A stretch of DNA of 64,000 nucleotides from Nocardia fusca NBRC 14340. Its GTDB lineage: Bacteria; Actinomycetota; Actinomycetes; Mycobacteriales; Mycobacteriaceae. A model generated the notes under the pieces. It searched no databases, was not told the origin of the DNA, and saw only the letters and a list, made by a program, of their open reading frames with translations. A program made the translations under genes and the position numbers. The stretch's first letter is position 1. Every line of letters starts with the position of its first letter. Location of the stretch: contig NZ_BDCU01000008.1 in assembly GCF_001618425.1 (NCBI RefSeq), positions 186,001 through 250,000 on the forward strand, in the 5' to 3' direction. This document shows positions 47,761 through 55,692 of the stretch, piece by piece.

Positions 47761-48384
47761 GTGGCTGAGTACACGCTGCCAGATCTGGATTACGACTACG
47801 GCGCCCTGGAGCCGCATATCTCCGGGCAGATCAACGAGATTCACCACTCCAAGCACCACGCGGCCTATGTCGCCGGAGTGAACACCGCGCTGGAGAAGCT
47901 CGAAGCCGCGCGCGAAGCCGATGATCACGGCGCCATCTTCTTGCACGAGAAGAACCTCGCCTTCCACCTCGGTGGCCATGTCAACCACTCCATCTGGTGG
48001 AAGAACCTCTCCCCCAACGGTGGTGACAAGCCGACCGGTGAACTGGCCGCCGCCATCGACGATCAGTTCGGCTCCTTCGACAAGTTCCGGGCGCAGTTCA
48101 CCGCCGCCGCCAACGGCCTGCAGGGTTCGGGCTGGGCGGTGCTCGGTTACGACACCCTGGGCCGGAAGCTGCTGACCTTCCAGCTCTACGACCAGCAGGC
48201 CAACGTGCCGCTCGGCATCATCCCGCTGCTGCAGGTCGATATGTGGGAGCACGCCTTCTACCTGCAGTACAAGAACGTCAAGGCCGACTATGTGAAGGCC
48301 TTCTGGAACGTGGTCAACTGGGCGGACGTCCAGGAGCGCTTCGCCAAGGCCACCGGCCAGGCGCAGGGCCTCATCTTCGGCTGA
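47761..48384 (+). CDS. sodA: superoxide dismutase, Fe/Mn family (probably Mn)
   Basis: A 207-residue enzyme, counterpart of Rv3846, converting superoxide to hydrogen peroxide and oxygen. Metal ligands are His28, His76, Asp160 and His164 ([12 protein letters not shown]). Position 145 is Gln (YDQQANVP), whereas the iron enzyme of M. tuberculosis has His there; Gln at this position goes with manganese use in related enzymes. No signal peptide, as in other actinobacterial SodA. The GTG at 47761 follows a strong AAGGAAGGGA. A textbook terminator lies 19 bp after the stop. Confidence 0.95.
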   Translation: MAEYTLPDLDYDYGALEPHISGQINEIHHSKHHAAYVAGVNTALEKLEAAREADDHGAIFLHEKNLAFHLGGHVNHSIWWKNLSPNGGDKPTGELAAAIDDQFGSFDKFRAQFTAAANGLQGSGWAVLGYDTLGRKLLTFQLYDQQANVPLGIIPLLQVDMWEHAFYLQYKNVKADYVKAFWNVVNWADVQERFAKATGQAQGLIFG

Positions 48385-48402
48385 ACGATCGCTTTCGCGA
48401 AG

Positions 48403-48434
48403 GACCCGTGGGCCGCCGAGCCCGCGGGTCTTTT
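48403..48434 (+). terminator. Rho-independent terminator of sodA
   Basis: Arms GACCCGTGGGC / GCCCGCGGGTC (one T-G pair, 11 bp) with a 6-nt loop, followed by TTTT. Confidence 0.92.
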
Positions 48435-48557
48435 GCCTTTTCCGCCCGAATTGGCACTCTCTGGTACTTGTGTGCCAGATGCCTTCTGCGCGATCCTCTT
48501 CTTCCACGACAGTTCGAGGACGGGCAAAGCCGCCCCCGGTTACGCACGGGAGGCCTC

Positions 48558-49085
48558 ATGCGCAGCAACAGTCCGATCGGCGTCACGCCGTTCCACGCCG
48601 GTGGCACGCTGCGCGGGTTCGTCATCTCCGGACGCTGGCCCGACACCACCAAAGAGTGGTCGCAGCTGCTGGTACTCGCCGTGCGGGTGGCGTCCATGCC
48701 CGGCCTGCTGACCACCTCGACCGTTTTCGGGGTCCGCGAGGAACTACCCGACGAGCCGGAGCCGGATACCGTCGGCCTGGTGATCGCCGAGGGCCCGGTC
48801 CTCGGTGAGGACGGGGTGCGGCCCGGCCGGTTCGCCGAGCACATTCCGCCCGCCCTGTTCATGCTGCACCCGCCCGCGGAGACCAATCCGTCCCTACCGG
48901 AGTGCACCGGCGTCGCCTCCGGGTGCGTACTGCTGCCGGGCCTGCCCCACCTGGGGCTCGAGCATCGGGCGGCCTGGGCCGAGGCGGAGGCGGACGGTAC
49001 CGTCACCTCGCTGGTGAGCCGGGTCGGTCTGGATCCGATCAGCGACCCCGATACCGCCGTGCTGGCCATGCTGCTGGCCGCCTGA
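48558..49085 (+). CDS. protein of unknown function
   Basis: A 175-residue soluble protein starting RSNSPIGVTPFHAGGTLRGF. Other visible parts are SQLLVLAVRVASMPGLLTT, PDTVGLVIAEGPVLGEDG, LPECTGVASGCVLLPGLPHL and a C-terminal TAVLAMLLAA. I do not recognise a domain. GGAGG lies 4 nt before ATG 48558. It follows the sodA terminator and is transcribed separately; its 3' end faces the coiled-coil gene. Confidence 0.65.
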   Translation: MRSNSPIGVTPFHAGGTLRGFVISGRWPDTTKEWSQLLVLAVRVASMPGLLTTSTVFGVREELPDEPEPDTVGLVIAEGPVLGEDGVRPGRFAEHIPPALFMLHPPAETNPSLPECTGVASGCVLLPGLPHLGLEHRAAWAEAEADGTVTSLVSRVGLDPISDPDTAVLAMLLAA

Positions 49086-49167
49086 GCCGGCCGCCGAGCC
49101 CGGGAGAGTGCCGGGCTCACGTCGATGCCGGCACGGCCCGCTCCCCCGGAGACGACCGATCCGCAGG

Positions 49168-49626
49168 TTACGTCAGCTTCGACAAGACTTCCGCGAGCCT
49201 GTCCATGACGGCTTGCTGGCCCGCTTCGAGCCGCGCCTGCCCGCCACGCAGTTCCTGGACATCGCCACGCAGTTCCTGGACGTCGCCACGCAGTTCCTGG
49301 ACGCCGCCACGCAGTTCCTGGACGCCGCCACGCAACTCCTGGACATCCCCACGCAGCTCCGTCTGCCCGGCCTCGAGCCGGGCCTGACCGGTCCGCAACT
49401 CCTGGACATCCCCACGCAGCTTCGTCTGCCCGGCCTCGAGCCGGGCCTGACCGGTCCGCAGATCCTGGACATCCGCGTGCAGACTGCCGAGTTCGCCCAG
49501 GACCGCATTGTGGTTGCTGTCGATCCGAGCTCGAAGGGCCCGGACCGAATCCGGCTCCCGATCCCGCTCGTTGATGATCTGCACGACCTGGGCTTCCAGG
49601 ACGGCAAGGCGGTTCTCGATCGACAT
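49168..49626 (-). CDS. coiled-coil protein with heptad tandem repeats
   Basis: A 152-residue protein that is almost entirely heptad repeats. It opens SIENRLAVLEAQVVQIINER and continues with VQELRGG/VQELRGD units and a longer repeat with RTGQARLEAGQTKLRGD. It ends QQAVMDRLAEVLSKLT. The heptads are coded by 21-bp tandem repeats (five units at 49245-49349) and two 63-bp units (49350-49475). A rod-like oligomer is expected; no function is known. AGAGG lies 10 nt before ATG 49626. Alternative frames also stay open because of the repeats, but only this one gives a regular coiled coil. Confidence 0.7.
   Translation of the reverse strand: MSIENRLAVLEAQVVQIINERDREPDSVRALRARIDSNHNAVLGELGSLHADVQDLRTGQARLEAGQTKLRGDVQELRTGQARLEAGQTELRGDVQELRGGVQELRGGVQELRGDVQELRGDVQELRGGQARLEAGQQAVMDRLAEVLSKLT
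49245..49475 (-). repeat. 21-bp and 63-bp coding tandem repeats
   Basis: Five 21-bp units starting CACGCAGTTCCTGGAC on the plus strand (49245, 49266, 49287, 49308, 49329), then two 63-bp units (3 x 21) from 49350. All encode heptads in the coiled-coil protein. Confidence 0.85.
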
Positions 49627-49943
49627 CTGGAGTGATCCTCTCGTTGGTCGGTAGTGTACCGATCGACCGGTTCCGTCAGGCTTCTGTCCGGTCTCGCGGC
49701 ACCGTTTCTTTCGATGATTCGGCTGTTCAGCGGCCGGTGGCACTTCATGACTCATGGGGACGCTTCCGCCCCCGGTGCGATAGTCGCGGCCCCCCACGCC
49801 GCGGTTCAGGGCTCTCGATCGGTTTGCTGTAGCGATGCCATAAATCCGTTCCGGACGACCGGACAACGGTTATCAGGGCCCCCTAACTATGCCGCTACCT
49901 TAACCAAACTTATTGTCAGAAGCCATGTTTCGCCGTTGCGTAA

Positions 49944-49972
49944 TTGCGACACCGGAGTGGGTGCGGTAGAGT
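49944..49972 (+). promoter_or_regulatory. promoter of the manganese riboswitch transcript
   Basis: -35 TTGCGA (49944-49949) and -10 TAGAGT (49967-49972) with a 17-nt spacer. The start point would fall at about 49979, directly at the 5' end of the aptamer. The remainder of the gap 49627-49943 shows no supported gene. Confidence 0.7.
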
Positions 49973-49976
49973 TGCC

Positions 49977-50131
49977 GGCAGCGAAGGGGAGTAGCCCCCA
50001 ATCACGCGGTCGACATACTGACCCACCACTCGTCGGTGGGTCCGGTCGCGTGAACCGGTCATTCCGGTGGGCGAGACCTTCGGCCGAACAGCTATTTCGT
50101 TGTCGGCCGGAGGCGAATCCGTTTCCGGCCG
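49977..50131 (+). ncRNA. yybP-ykoY manganese riboswitch with expression platform
   Basis: The two conserved loops of the class are exact: GAAGGGGAGTAG at 49983-49994 and GGGCGAGACCTTCGG near 50069-50083. P1 is CGAAGG/CCTTCG (49982-49987 with 50077-50082), and an internal hairpin ACCCACC/GGTGGGT is at 50021-50041. Downstream, GGCCGA (50082-50087) can pair with TCGGCC (50103-50108), competing with P1, and CGGCCGGA/TCCGGCCG (50104-50131) forms a hairpin just before the ribosome-binding site. The class binds Mn(II) and turns on exporters, here the GDT1-family gene. Confidence 0.92.
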
Positions 50132-50161
50132 GTGTATCGGAGGATCGGGAGCACTCGTCAG

Positions 50162-50890
50162 ATGATCGCCACCGTCGGGCTCGCCATCGGCATTGTTTTC
50201 CTGGCCGAATTGGGCGACAAGTCCCAACTCATGGCCCTGACGTTCGCCCTGCGCTACCGCTGGTGGGTGGTGCTGGGCGGGATCGCCACCGCCACCGCTG
50301 CGGTGCACGTCATTTCGGTCGCCGTCGGGCATTTCCTGGGCGCGGCACTGCCTACCACCGCCATCGCGGCGGTGGCATCGATCACATTCCTCGCCGTGGG
50401 CCTGTGGACACTGCGCGAGCTGGTCGGCGGCGCGGACGACGAGGAGGAACCGGCCCCGTCCCGGTTCGCCACCACGGCCCCCTTCTTCGTCGTGCTCTCG
50501 GCCTTCCTGCTGGCCGAACTCGGTGACCGCACCATGTTCGCCACCGCGGCACTGGCCACCGACAACAACTGGGCGGCGGTCTGGCTGGGTTCGACGATCG
50601 GCATGGTCGCCGCCGATGCCCTGGCCATCGCCGCGGGCATCCTGGTGGGCAAACACCTGCCCGAACGCGCCATCGGCTTCGGGTCGGGGTTGCTGTTCCT
50701 CTTCATCGGCGCACTCACCGGCATAGCTACCGCGGCCCCCGCACTCGGGTTCGCCGGTGCGGCCGGTATCGCCCTGCTCGTACCGGCGGTGGCGGCTCTC
50801 GCGCTCTGGCTGCTGCGGACACGCCGCGCGGCCGCGGATCGGCTCGCTACCGAGGCGGCTGCCACCGAGATTTCGCAGCGCTGGACGTAG
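50162..50890 (+). CDS. GDT1/TMEM165 (UPF0016) family manganese exporter
   Basis: A 242-residue membrane protein with six or seven helices and two copies of the family signature E-x-G-D-[KR]-[ST]: LAELGDKSQLMAL near the N-terminus and LAELGDRTMFATA in the second half. Such proteins export Mn(II) (MneA type) or exchange Ca/Mn for protons in eukaryotes. The manganese riboswitch directly upstream supports Mn efflux. ATG at 50162; GGGAG lies about 10 nt before it. The C-terminal helix is followed by a short basic/acidic tail. Confidence 0.92.
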   Translation: MIATVGLAIGIVFLAELGDKSQLMALTFALRYRWWVVLGGIATATAAVHVISVAVGHFLGAALPTTAIAAVASITFLAVGLWTLRELVGGADDEEEPAPSRFATTAPFFVVLSAFLLAELGDRTMFATAALATDNNWAAVWLGSTIGMVAADALAIAAGILVGKHLPERAIGFGSGLLFLFIGALTGIATAAPALGFAGAAGIALLVPAVAALALWLLRTRRAAADRLATEAAATEISQRWT

Positions 50891-51013
50891 CGCCTTTACT
50901 GAGTACGATTTGGCCGATCAGCGCAAGGGGACCGTCCACGAACTCTCCGCACGCACCGGTTAGGGTGCAATTGACGTTAGGCCAACTGGCTTGTCACGAA
51001 CGAGAGGACCATC

Positions 51014-51781
51014 GTGGAGATTTCGGGTTCCGCCGCCATCGTTACCGGGGGAGCGTCCGGTCTGGGCGCCGCCACCGCCAAGCGTTTCGCCGATCTGGGC
51101 GCCACCGTCTTCGGGCTCGATGTACCGCAGTCGATCGAGCGCGCCGGCGACAATGTCCCCGACGGGGTCACTCTGCTCGCCGCCGATGTCACCAGCCACG
51201 ACGAGGTCGCCGCCGCTGTCGCCAAGGTGGTCGAATCGGGTACGCCGCTGCGTATCGTGGTCAACTGCGCCGGGGTCGGCTGGGCCGGGCGCATCCTGTC
51301 CAAGAACGGACCGCACGATCTGGAACTGTTCCGCACGGTCATCACCGTGAACCTGCTCGGCACCTTCAACGTGATGCGCCTGGCCGCCGACGCCATCGCC
51401 AAAACCGACGCCGTGGACGAGGCCGGCCAGCGCGGTGTCGTCATCAACACCGCGTCGGTGGCGGCGTTCGAAGGCCAGATCGGCCAGATCGCGTACTCGG
51501 CGTCCAAGGGCGGGGTGCACGGTATGACCGTGCCGGCCGCGCGTGACCTCGCGCAGTTCGGTATCCGGGTCAACACGATCGCCCCCGGCATCATCGACAC
51601 CCCGATGCTGGCCGGTGTCACCGAGGAATACCGGCAGGGCCTCGAGGCCGGTGTGCCGTTCCCCTCCCGGCTGGGTCGGCCGGACGAGTACGCGCAGCTC
51701 TCGCAGTACATCGTCGAACACGATTACCTCAACGGCGAGACCATTCGCATGGACGGCGCGCTGCGAATGGCGCCGCGCTAG
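51014..51781 (+). CDS. short-chain dehydrogenase/reductase (3-hydroxyacyl-CoA dehydrogenase type)
   Basis: A 255-residue NAD(P)-dependent SDR. The cofactor motif is TGGASGLGAATAKRF, the NAG motif NCAGVGWAG, and the catalytic Tyr-X3-Lys is in AYSASKGGVHGM with Ser in INTASVAAFEG. NTIAPGIIDTPMLAG and the C-terminal NGETIRMDGALRM follow the human HSD10/3-hydroxy-2-methylbutyryl-CoA dehydrogenase pattern, which suggests beta-oxidation or branched-chain catabolism; other substrates are possible. GTG at 51014 has GAGAGGACC upstream. Convergent with the pentapeptide-repeat gene across a terminator. Confidence 0.9.
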   Translation: MEISGSAAIVTGGASGLGAATAKRFADLGATVFGLDVPQSIERAGDNVPDGVTLLAADVTSHDEVAAAVAKVVESGTPLRIVVNCAGVGWAGRILSKNGPHDLELFRTVITVNLLGTFNVMRLAADAIAKTDAVDEAGQRGVVINTASVAAFEGQIGQIAYSASKGGVHGMTVPAARDLAQFGIRVNTIAPGIIDTPMLAGVTEEYRQGLEAGVPFPSRLGRPDEYAQLSQYIVEHDYLNGETIRMDGALRMAPR

Positions 51782-51798
51782 GCCCACTCCGCAGTACG

Positions 51799-51835
51799 CG
51801 CCCGCCGCCCCGCCGTAAAGCCGGGACGGCGGGCG
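51799..51835. terminator. bidirectional terminator
   Basis: Arms CGCCCGCCG/CGGCGGGCG (9 bp) extended after one mismatch by CCCG/CGGG. It lies between the SDR (ends 51781) and the convergent repeat protein (ends 51879). Confidence 0.85.
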
Positions 51836-51878
51836 TTCGCGTACCGGGCGGGCGTGGCCCGGCGGCGCCGCGTACGGA

Positions 51879-52613
51879 TCAGCCGGCGCTGCCGGTCGCC
51901 GGGCGTGCCCTCCAAGCATCACAGACCGCGCGGTCGGCCCCCGGCCGATCCTTGCCGTCGGCGCGGCATCCCGCGCGTGTATATCCCTCGCGGTCGAGCC
52001 CGGAGCGGTCGAAGCCGGCGTGGTCGCGGCCCCACCGGTCGAAACCGAACCTGTCGTAACCGAACCGGTCGAACCCGGCGTGGTCGCGGCCGGCGTGGTC
52101 GCGGCCCGACCGGTCGTAGCCGGACCTGTCGTAACCGAACCGGTCGAAGCCGAACCTGTCGTAACCGAACCGGTCGAACCCGGCGCGGTCGAACCCGGAA
52201 CGGTCGTAACCGAAGTTGTCGTAGCCGTCGGGGCCGTACGGATCGTGCGGGGCCGGAGGAGGGGGGCAATCCGGCCCGACGGGCACTACGCCGCCCGGGC
52301 ACGAGGGGACTGGCCCGGGTGTCGCCGGCGAAGTGCCGGGCGCTGTAGTTCCAGGAGCGCTCGGCGCTGTGGTCCCCGGAGCGCTCGGCGGCGTGGCGTC
52401 TGGGACGCTGGGCGGGGTTGTGGCCGGAGCCACCGGTTCCGGTGGCCCGTCTTCGAGGTCCACGGGAGTGGGTTGCGTTGTGACCGGTACAGCACCCGGA
52501 TCCGCCGAGGCAGGTGTGACCGCCGAAGCGGGGGCGAGTATCAGCGCGCCCAGCAACGCGATCCGAAGCGAGGCCTGGCGCACTCCGCGGTATGCCACGG
52601 TAGTGGTCGACAT
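51879..52613 (-). CDS. secreted protein with 17 tandem Gly-aromatic-Asp-Arg pentapeptide repeats
   Basis: A 244-residue protein. A signal peptide (TVAYRGVRQASLRIALLGAL, cleavage probably after SADP or ASA) precedes a Pro/Thr/Ser-rich linker with APGTTAPSAPGTT and a CPGG...CPPPP pair. Then come 17 tandem pentapeptides of consensus G-[YF]-D-R-[FSA] (about residues 130-214), and a Cys-containing tail (AGCRADGKDR, AVCDAWRA). The regular Asp and Arg spacing is unlike the classical A(D/N)LXX pentapeptide. Function unknown; a surface or metal-binding role is possible. AGGAG lies 8 nt before ATG 52613. Confidence 0.75.
   Translation of the reverse strand: MSTTTVAYRGVRQASLRIALLGALILAPASAVTPASADPGAVPVTTQPTPVDLEDGPPEPVAPATTPPSVPDATPPSAPGTTAPSAPGTTAPGTSPATPGPVPSCPGGVVPVGPDCPPPPAPHDPYGPDGYDNFGYDRSGFDRAGFDRFGYDRFGFDRFGYDRSGYDRSGRDHAGRDHAGFDRFGYDRFGFDRWGRDHAGFDRSGLDREGYTRAGCRADGKDRPGADRAVCDAWRARPATGSAG
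51972..52226 (-). repeat. 15-bp coding tandem repeats (17 units)
   Basis: Exactly 255 bp coding 17 pentapeptides of the secreted repeat protein. Units differ mainly at the second and fifth codons (Tyr/Phe/Arg and Phe/Ser/Ala), so the array is old or under selection at the Gly and Asp codons. Confidence 0.85.
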
Positions 52614-52824
52614 TATCGATCTCCTGTCCGGAACACTCTCGCGCGTTCCGGACGATCTATCGTCTATACACCCTGACGGTTTACAAACCGCAGGTGAACC
52701 GTACCTCGACGGGTTTCGGACATCCGCGTCCGAAACCCGAGGCACACAACACGATCCGGATCACCGAACCGGCGGCGGCACGCTCTGTACAGCTCGAGGA
52801 ACGCGGACCCGGCAGCGGTATCCG

Positions 52825-53691
52825 TTACTTGTGGCCGATCCCGAGATAGGCGGTGGTGGTCAGCGGGCTACCCGGACGGTAATGCTCGGTCAGGTAGGAG
52901 CGCATGGCTTCGATCCGGGCCGCCATCGCGCCGTCGCCGATACTGCGCCGCATCAACTCCAGCGGCGCGATACCGCGGGTGAGCCGGCCCAGCAGCTCCT
53001 CGGCGTCGGCGAAAATCATCTCCACGGTGTGCGGCACCACGGACACCCGTTCGAACCCCGCCGTGCGCATCTCACGATCGAACACCTCGGGGTTCTCCAA
53101 GCCTTCCGGATTCGGCGCCGGTGGCCGGATATCCGGATCGGCGGAGCCCAGGGCGCGCCACGACATCTGCATCCAGGTGGACCGATCGATCGGCGCCCAA
53201 CTCGACACCACCGCGACACCACCGGGTCGCAGTACCCGGAACAGTTCGGCGAACCCGCGGGGCCGGTCCGGGAAGAACATCAGCCCGAACATGGAGAATC
53301 CGGCATCGAACTCGGCGTCGGGGTAGGGCAACGCCTGACCGTCGCCGACCCGGGCCGCCACATTGCCGAGGCCGGCTGCCCGCACCGCGTTCTCCAACTG
53401 CGCGATCATCGGCGCGGAGAAATCGAGTGCCTCCACCCGCTCGGCGTATTCGGCGGCCGGCAGGCTCAGCGTGCCCGGTCCCGCCGCGATATCGACCACC
53501 CGGGGCGGCACCGGCCGATCGGCGAGCCCGGCCAACTCCACTGCCCGCAGCGCGAACGGCTGCATCACCGAGATCGTGGAAGCGGCGTAATCCTCGGCCA
53601 CCAGGTCCCATGGGTCCACGGCGGCGAGCGGGTTGTCGGGCACGAGCGATATCCGTTCTATTCGATTGCCGCCGATACGGGCGGAGGCCAC
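52825..53691 (-). CDS. class I SAM-dependent methyltransferase
   Basis: A 288-residue methyltransferase. Motif I is VVDIAAGPGTLSLPA, the post-I acidic residue lies in VEALDFSAPMI, motif II region is FDAGFSMFGLMFFPDRPRG and motif III is RVLRPGGVAVVSSWAP. It resembles UbiE/Methyltransf_11 enzymes; the substrate is unknown. It starts at GTG 53691, 27 bp after htpG ends, with AAGGAGG 14 nt upstream; the spacing is long, so GTG 53643 is an alternative. Probably co-transcribed with htpG. Confidence 0.85.
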   Translation of the reverse strand: MASARIGGNRIERISLVPDNPLAAVDPWDLVAEDYAASTISVMQPFALRAVELAGLADRPVPPRVVDIAAGPGTLSLPAAEYAERVEALDFSAPMIAQLENAVRAAGLGNVAARVGDGQALPYPDAEFDAGFSMFGLMFFPDRPRGFAELFRVLRPGGVAVVSSWAPIDRSTWMQMSWRALGSADPDIRPPAPNPEGLENPEVFDREMRTAGFERVSVVPHTVEMIFADAEELLGRLTRGIAPLELMRRSIGDGAMAARIEAMRSYLTEHYRPGSPLTTTAYLGIGHK

Positions 53692-53718
53692 GAAACGAGT
53701 CGCGGCCTCCTTCCCGCC

Positions 53719-55677
53719 TCAGAGCGTACGCGTCAACCGGTCGGCGAGGATCTGCGCGAATTTCGCCGGATCCTTCAGCTCGCCACCTTCGGCCAGCACC
53801 GCCGTGCCGTACAGCAGCTCGGCCGTCTCCGTGAGCTCGGGGACCTTGCCCGCGTCGGCGTCGTCCTTGCGGGTGTCGTACGCGTCGCGCAGTCCGGTCA
53901 CCAGCGGATGGGTCGGGTTGAGTTCCAGAATGCGCTTGAACTGCGGCAGTTCCTGACCCGAGGCCCGGTACATCCGTTCCAGCATCGGCGTCATATCGAA
54001 GACGTCACCCACCAGGCACACCGGCGAGCTGGTCAGCCGCGAGCTGAGCCGGACCTCTTTGACGCTGTCCTCCAGAGTTTTACCCAGCCAGGTCAGCACC
54101 TCGGCGAAATCCTTGTCCTGCTGTTCGCGCAGGGCCTCGGATTCCTTCTTCTCCTCCTCGGTCTCCAGATCGACCTCGCCCTTGGCGATCGACTGGAAGG
54201 GCTTGCCGTCGAAGTCCGTTACCGAGCCGACCCACATCTCGTCCACCGGATCGGTGAGGATCAGCACTTCGCGGTCCTTGGCGCGGAACGCCTCCAGATG
54301 CGGCGACTTCTCCACCTGCTCACGGGATTCACCGGTCATGTAGTAGATGGCGTCCTGGCCCTCGGGCATCCGTTCCACATACTGCGCCAGCGTGGTCGCC
54401 TCGGAATCGGAATGGGTGGAGGCGAAGGACGACACCTCCAGGATGGTTTCCCGGTTGTCGAAGTCGGAGAGCAGGCCCTCCTTCAGCACCCGACCGAATT
54501 CCTGCCAGAAGGTGCGATACTTCGCCTGGTCCTCGGCGCCCTGCAGATCCTTGACACTGCTCAGCACCTTCTTGACCAGACGTTTGCGGATCATCTGGAT
54601 CTGCCGGTCCTGCTGCAGGATCTCCCGGGACACGTTGAGCGAGAGGTCCTGCGCGTCGACCACACCCTTGACGAAACGCAGGTACTCCGGCATCAGCTCT
54701 TCGCAGTTGTCCATGATGAACACGCGCTTCACATAGAGCTGGACACCGCGTTTGTGTTCGCGGGTGAAGAGATCGAACGGTGCCTGCGAGGGCAGGAACA
54801 GCAGCGCCTGATACTCGAACGTACCCTCGGCCTTGAGCGGGATGACCTCCAGCGGCTCGTCCCAGGCATGGCTGACATGCCGGTAGAACTCCTGGTACTC
54901 CTCCTCGGACACCTCGCTGCGCGGGCGGGTCCAGAGTGCCTTCATCGAGTTGAGCGTCTGCTCCTCGACGACGGTTTTCTCCTGCTTCTCCTCACCCTCG
55001 CCCTCGGTGACCGTGCGCTCGACCTGCATCCGGATCGGCCAGGCGATGAAATCGGAGTACTTCTTGACGATCTCGCGGAGCTTGTGCTCCTGGGTGTAGT
55101 CGAAGAGATGGTCCTCGGGGTCCGCCGGCTTCAGGTGCAGCGTGACGGCGGTCCCCTGCGGGGCCTCGTCGAGGGTTTCGATGGTGTAGGTGCCGGAACC
55201 GGCGGTCGACTCCCAGCGGGTGCCGGTGGTCTCCCCCGCCCGCCGGCTGGTGAGCACCACCTTGTCGGCGACCATGAAGGTCGAGTAGAAGCCGATACCG
55301 AACTGGCCGATCAGCTCCCCGGCCGCGGCCTCGGATTTCGCCTCGTTCAGTTTCCGGCGCACCTCGGCGGTACCGGATTTGGCGAGGGTGCCGATCAGGT
55401 CCACCACCTCGGCACGGGACATGCCGATACCGTTGTCCCGGACGGTGAGGATCCGCTGATCCTTGTCGACCTCCAGCTCGATGTGTAGGTCGTCGGTGTC
55501 TACGTGCAGATCCTTGTCCCGGTAGGACTCCAGTCGCAGCTTGTCCAGCGCGTCGGAAGCATTCGAGATCAGCTCCCGCAGGAACGTGTCTTTGTTGGAG
55601 TAGACCGAGTGGATCATCAGCTCGAGCAGCTGATGGGTCTCGGCCTGGAACTCGAGTTGTTCGACGTGCTCTGTCAC
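53719..55677 (-). CDS. htpG: Hsp90-family chaperone HtpG
   Basis: A 652-residue ATP-dependent chaperone. The N-terminal GHKL ATPase is complete: FLRELISNASDALDKLR, RDNGIGMSRAEVVDLIGTLA, and the lid GELIGQFGIGFYSTFMVADK. The middle domain has the catalytic Arg region (EELMPEYLRFVKGVVDAQDL, SLNVSREILQQ). The C-terminal dimerisation domain follows. GTG at 55677 gives TEHVEQLEFQAE, the usual beginning; a TTG at 55686 is less likely. TACCAT about 8 nt upstream suggests a leaderless message. The methyltransferase gene lies 27 bp downstream. Confidence 0.95.
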   Translation of the reverse strand: MTEHVEQLEFQAETHQLLELMIHSVYSNKDTFLRELISNASDALDKLRLESYRDKDLHVDTDDLHIELEVDKDQRILTVRDNGIGMSRAEVVDLIGTLAKSGTAEVRRKLNEAKSEAAAGELIGQFGIGFYSTFMVADKVVLTSRRAGETTGTRWESTAGSGTYTIETLDEAPQGTAVTLHLKPADPEDHLFDYTQEHKLREIVKKYSDFIAWPIRMQVERTVTEGEGEEKQEKTVVEEQTLNSMKALWTRPRSEVSEEEYQEFYRHVSHAWDEPLEVIPLKAEGTFEYQALLFLPSQAPFDLFTREHKRGVQLYVKRVFIMDNCEELMPEYLRFVKGVVDAQDLSLNVSREILQQDRQIQMIRKRLVKKVLSSVKDLQGAEDQAKYRTFWQEFGRVLKEGLLSDFDNRETILEVSSFASTHSDSEATTLAQYVERMPEGQDAIYYMTGESREQVEKSPHLEAFRAKDREVLILTDPVDEMWVGSVTDFDGKPFQSIAKGEVDLETEEEKKESEALREQQDKDFAEVLTWLGKTLEDSVKEVRLSSRLTSSPVCLVGDVFDMTPMLERMYRASGQELPQFKRILELNPTHPLVTGLRDAYDTRKDDADAGKVPELTETAELLYGTAVLAEGGELKDPAKFAQILADRLTRTL

Positions 55678-55692
55678 GGTGGACAATGGTAA

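Noticed and set aside
49245..49475. CRISPR-like array
   Set aside because: Units are contiguous 21/63-bp coding repeats without spacers and encode heptads.
49108..49748. Two other long frames over the coiled-coil gene
   Set aside because: The 21-bp repeats keep all frames open; only the minus-strand frame from 49626 gives regular heptads and has a ribosome-binding site.
51972..52226. CRISPR-like or minisatellite non-coding array
   Set aside because: The period is exactly five codons, and the array lies in one frame of a secreted protein with a signal peptide and a ribosome-binding site.
52333..55488. Open frame of 1051 codons on the plus strand opposite htpG
   Set aside because: It is antisense to HtpG, which is unmistakable; composition is biased and no domain is visible.
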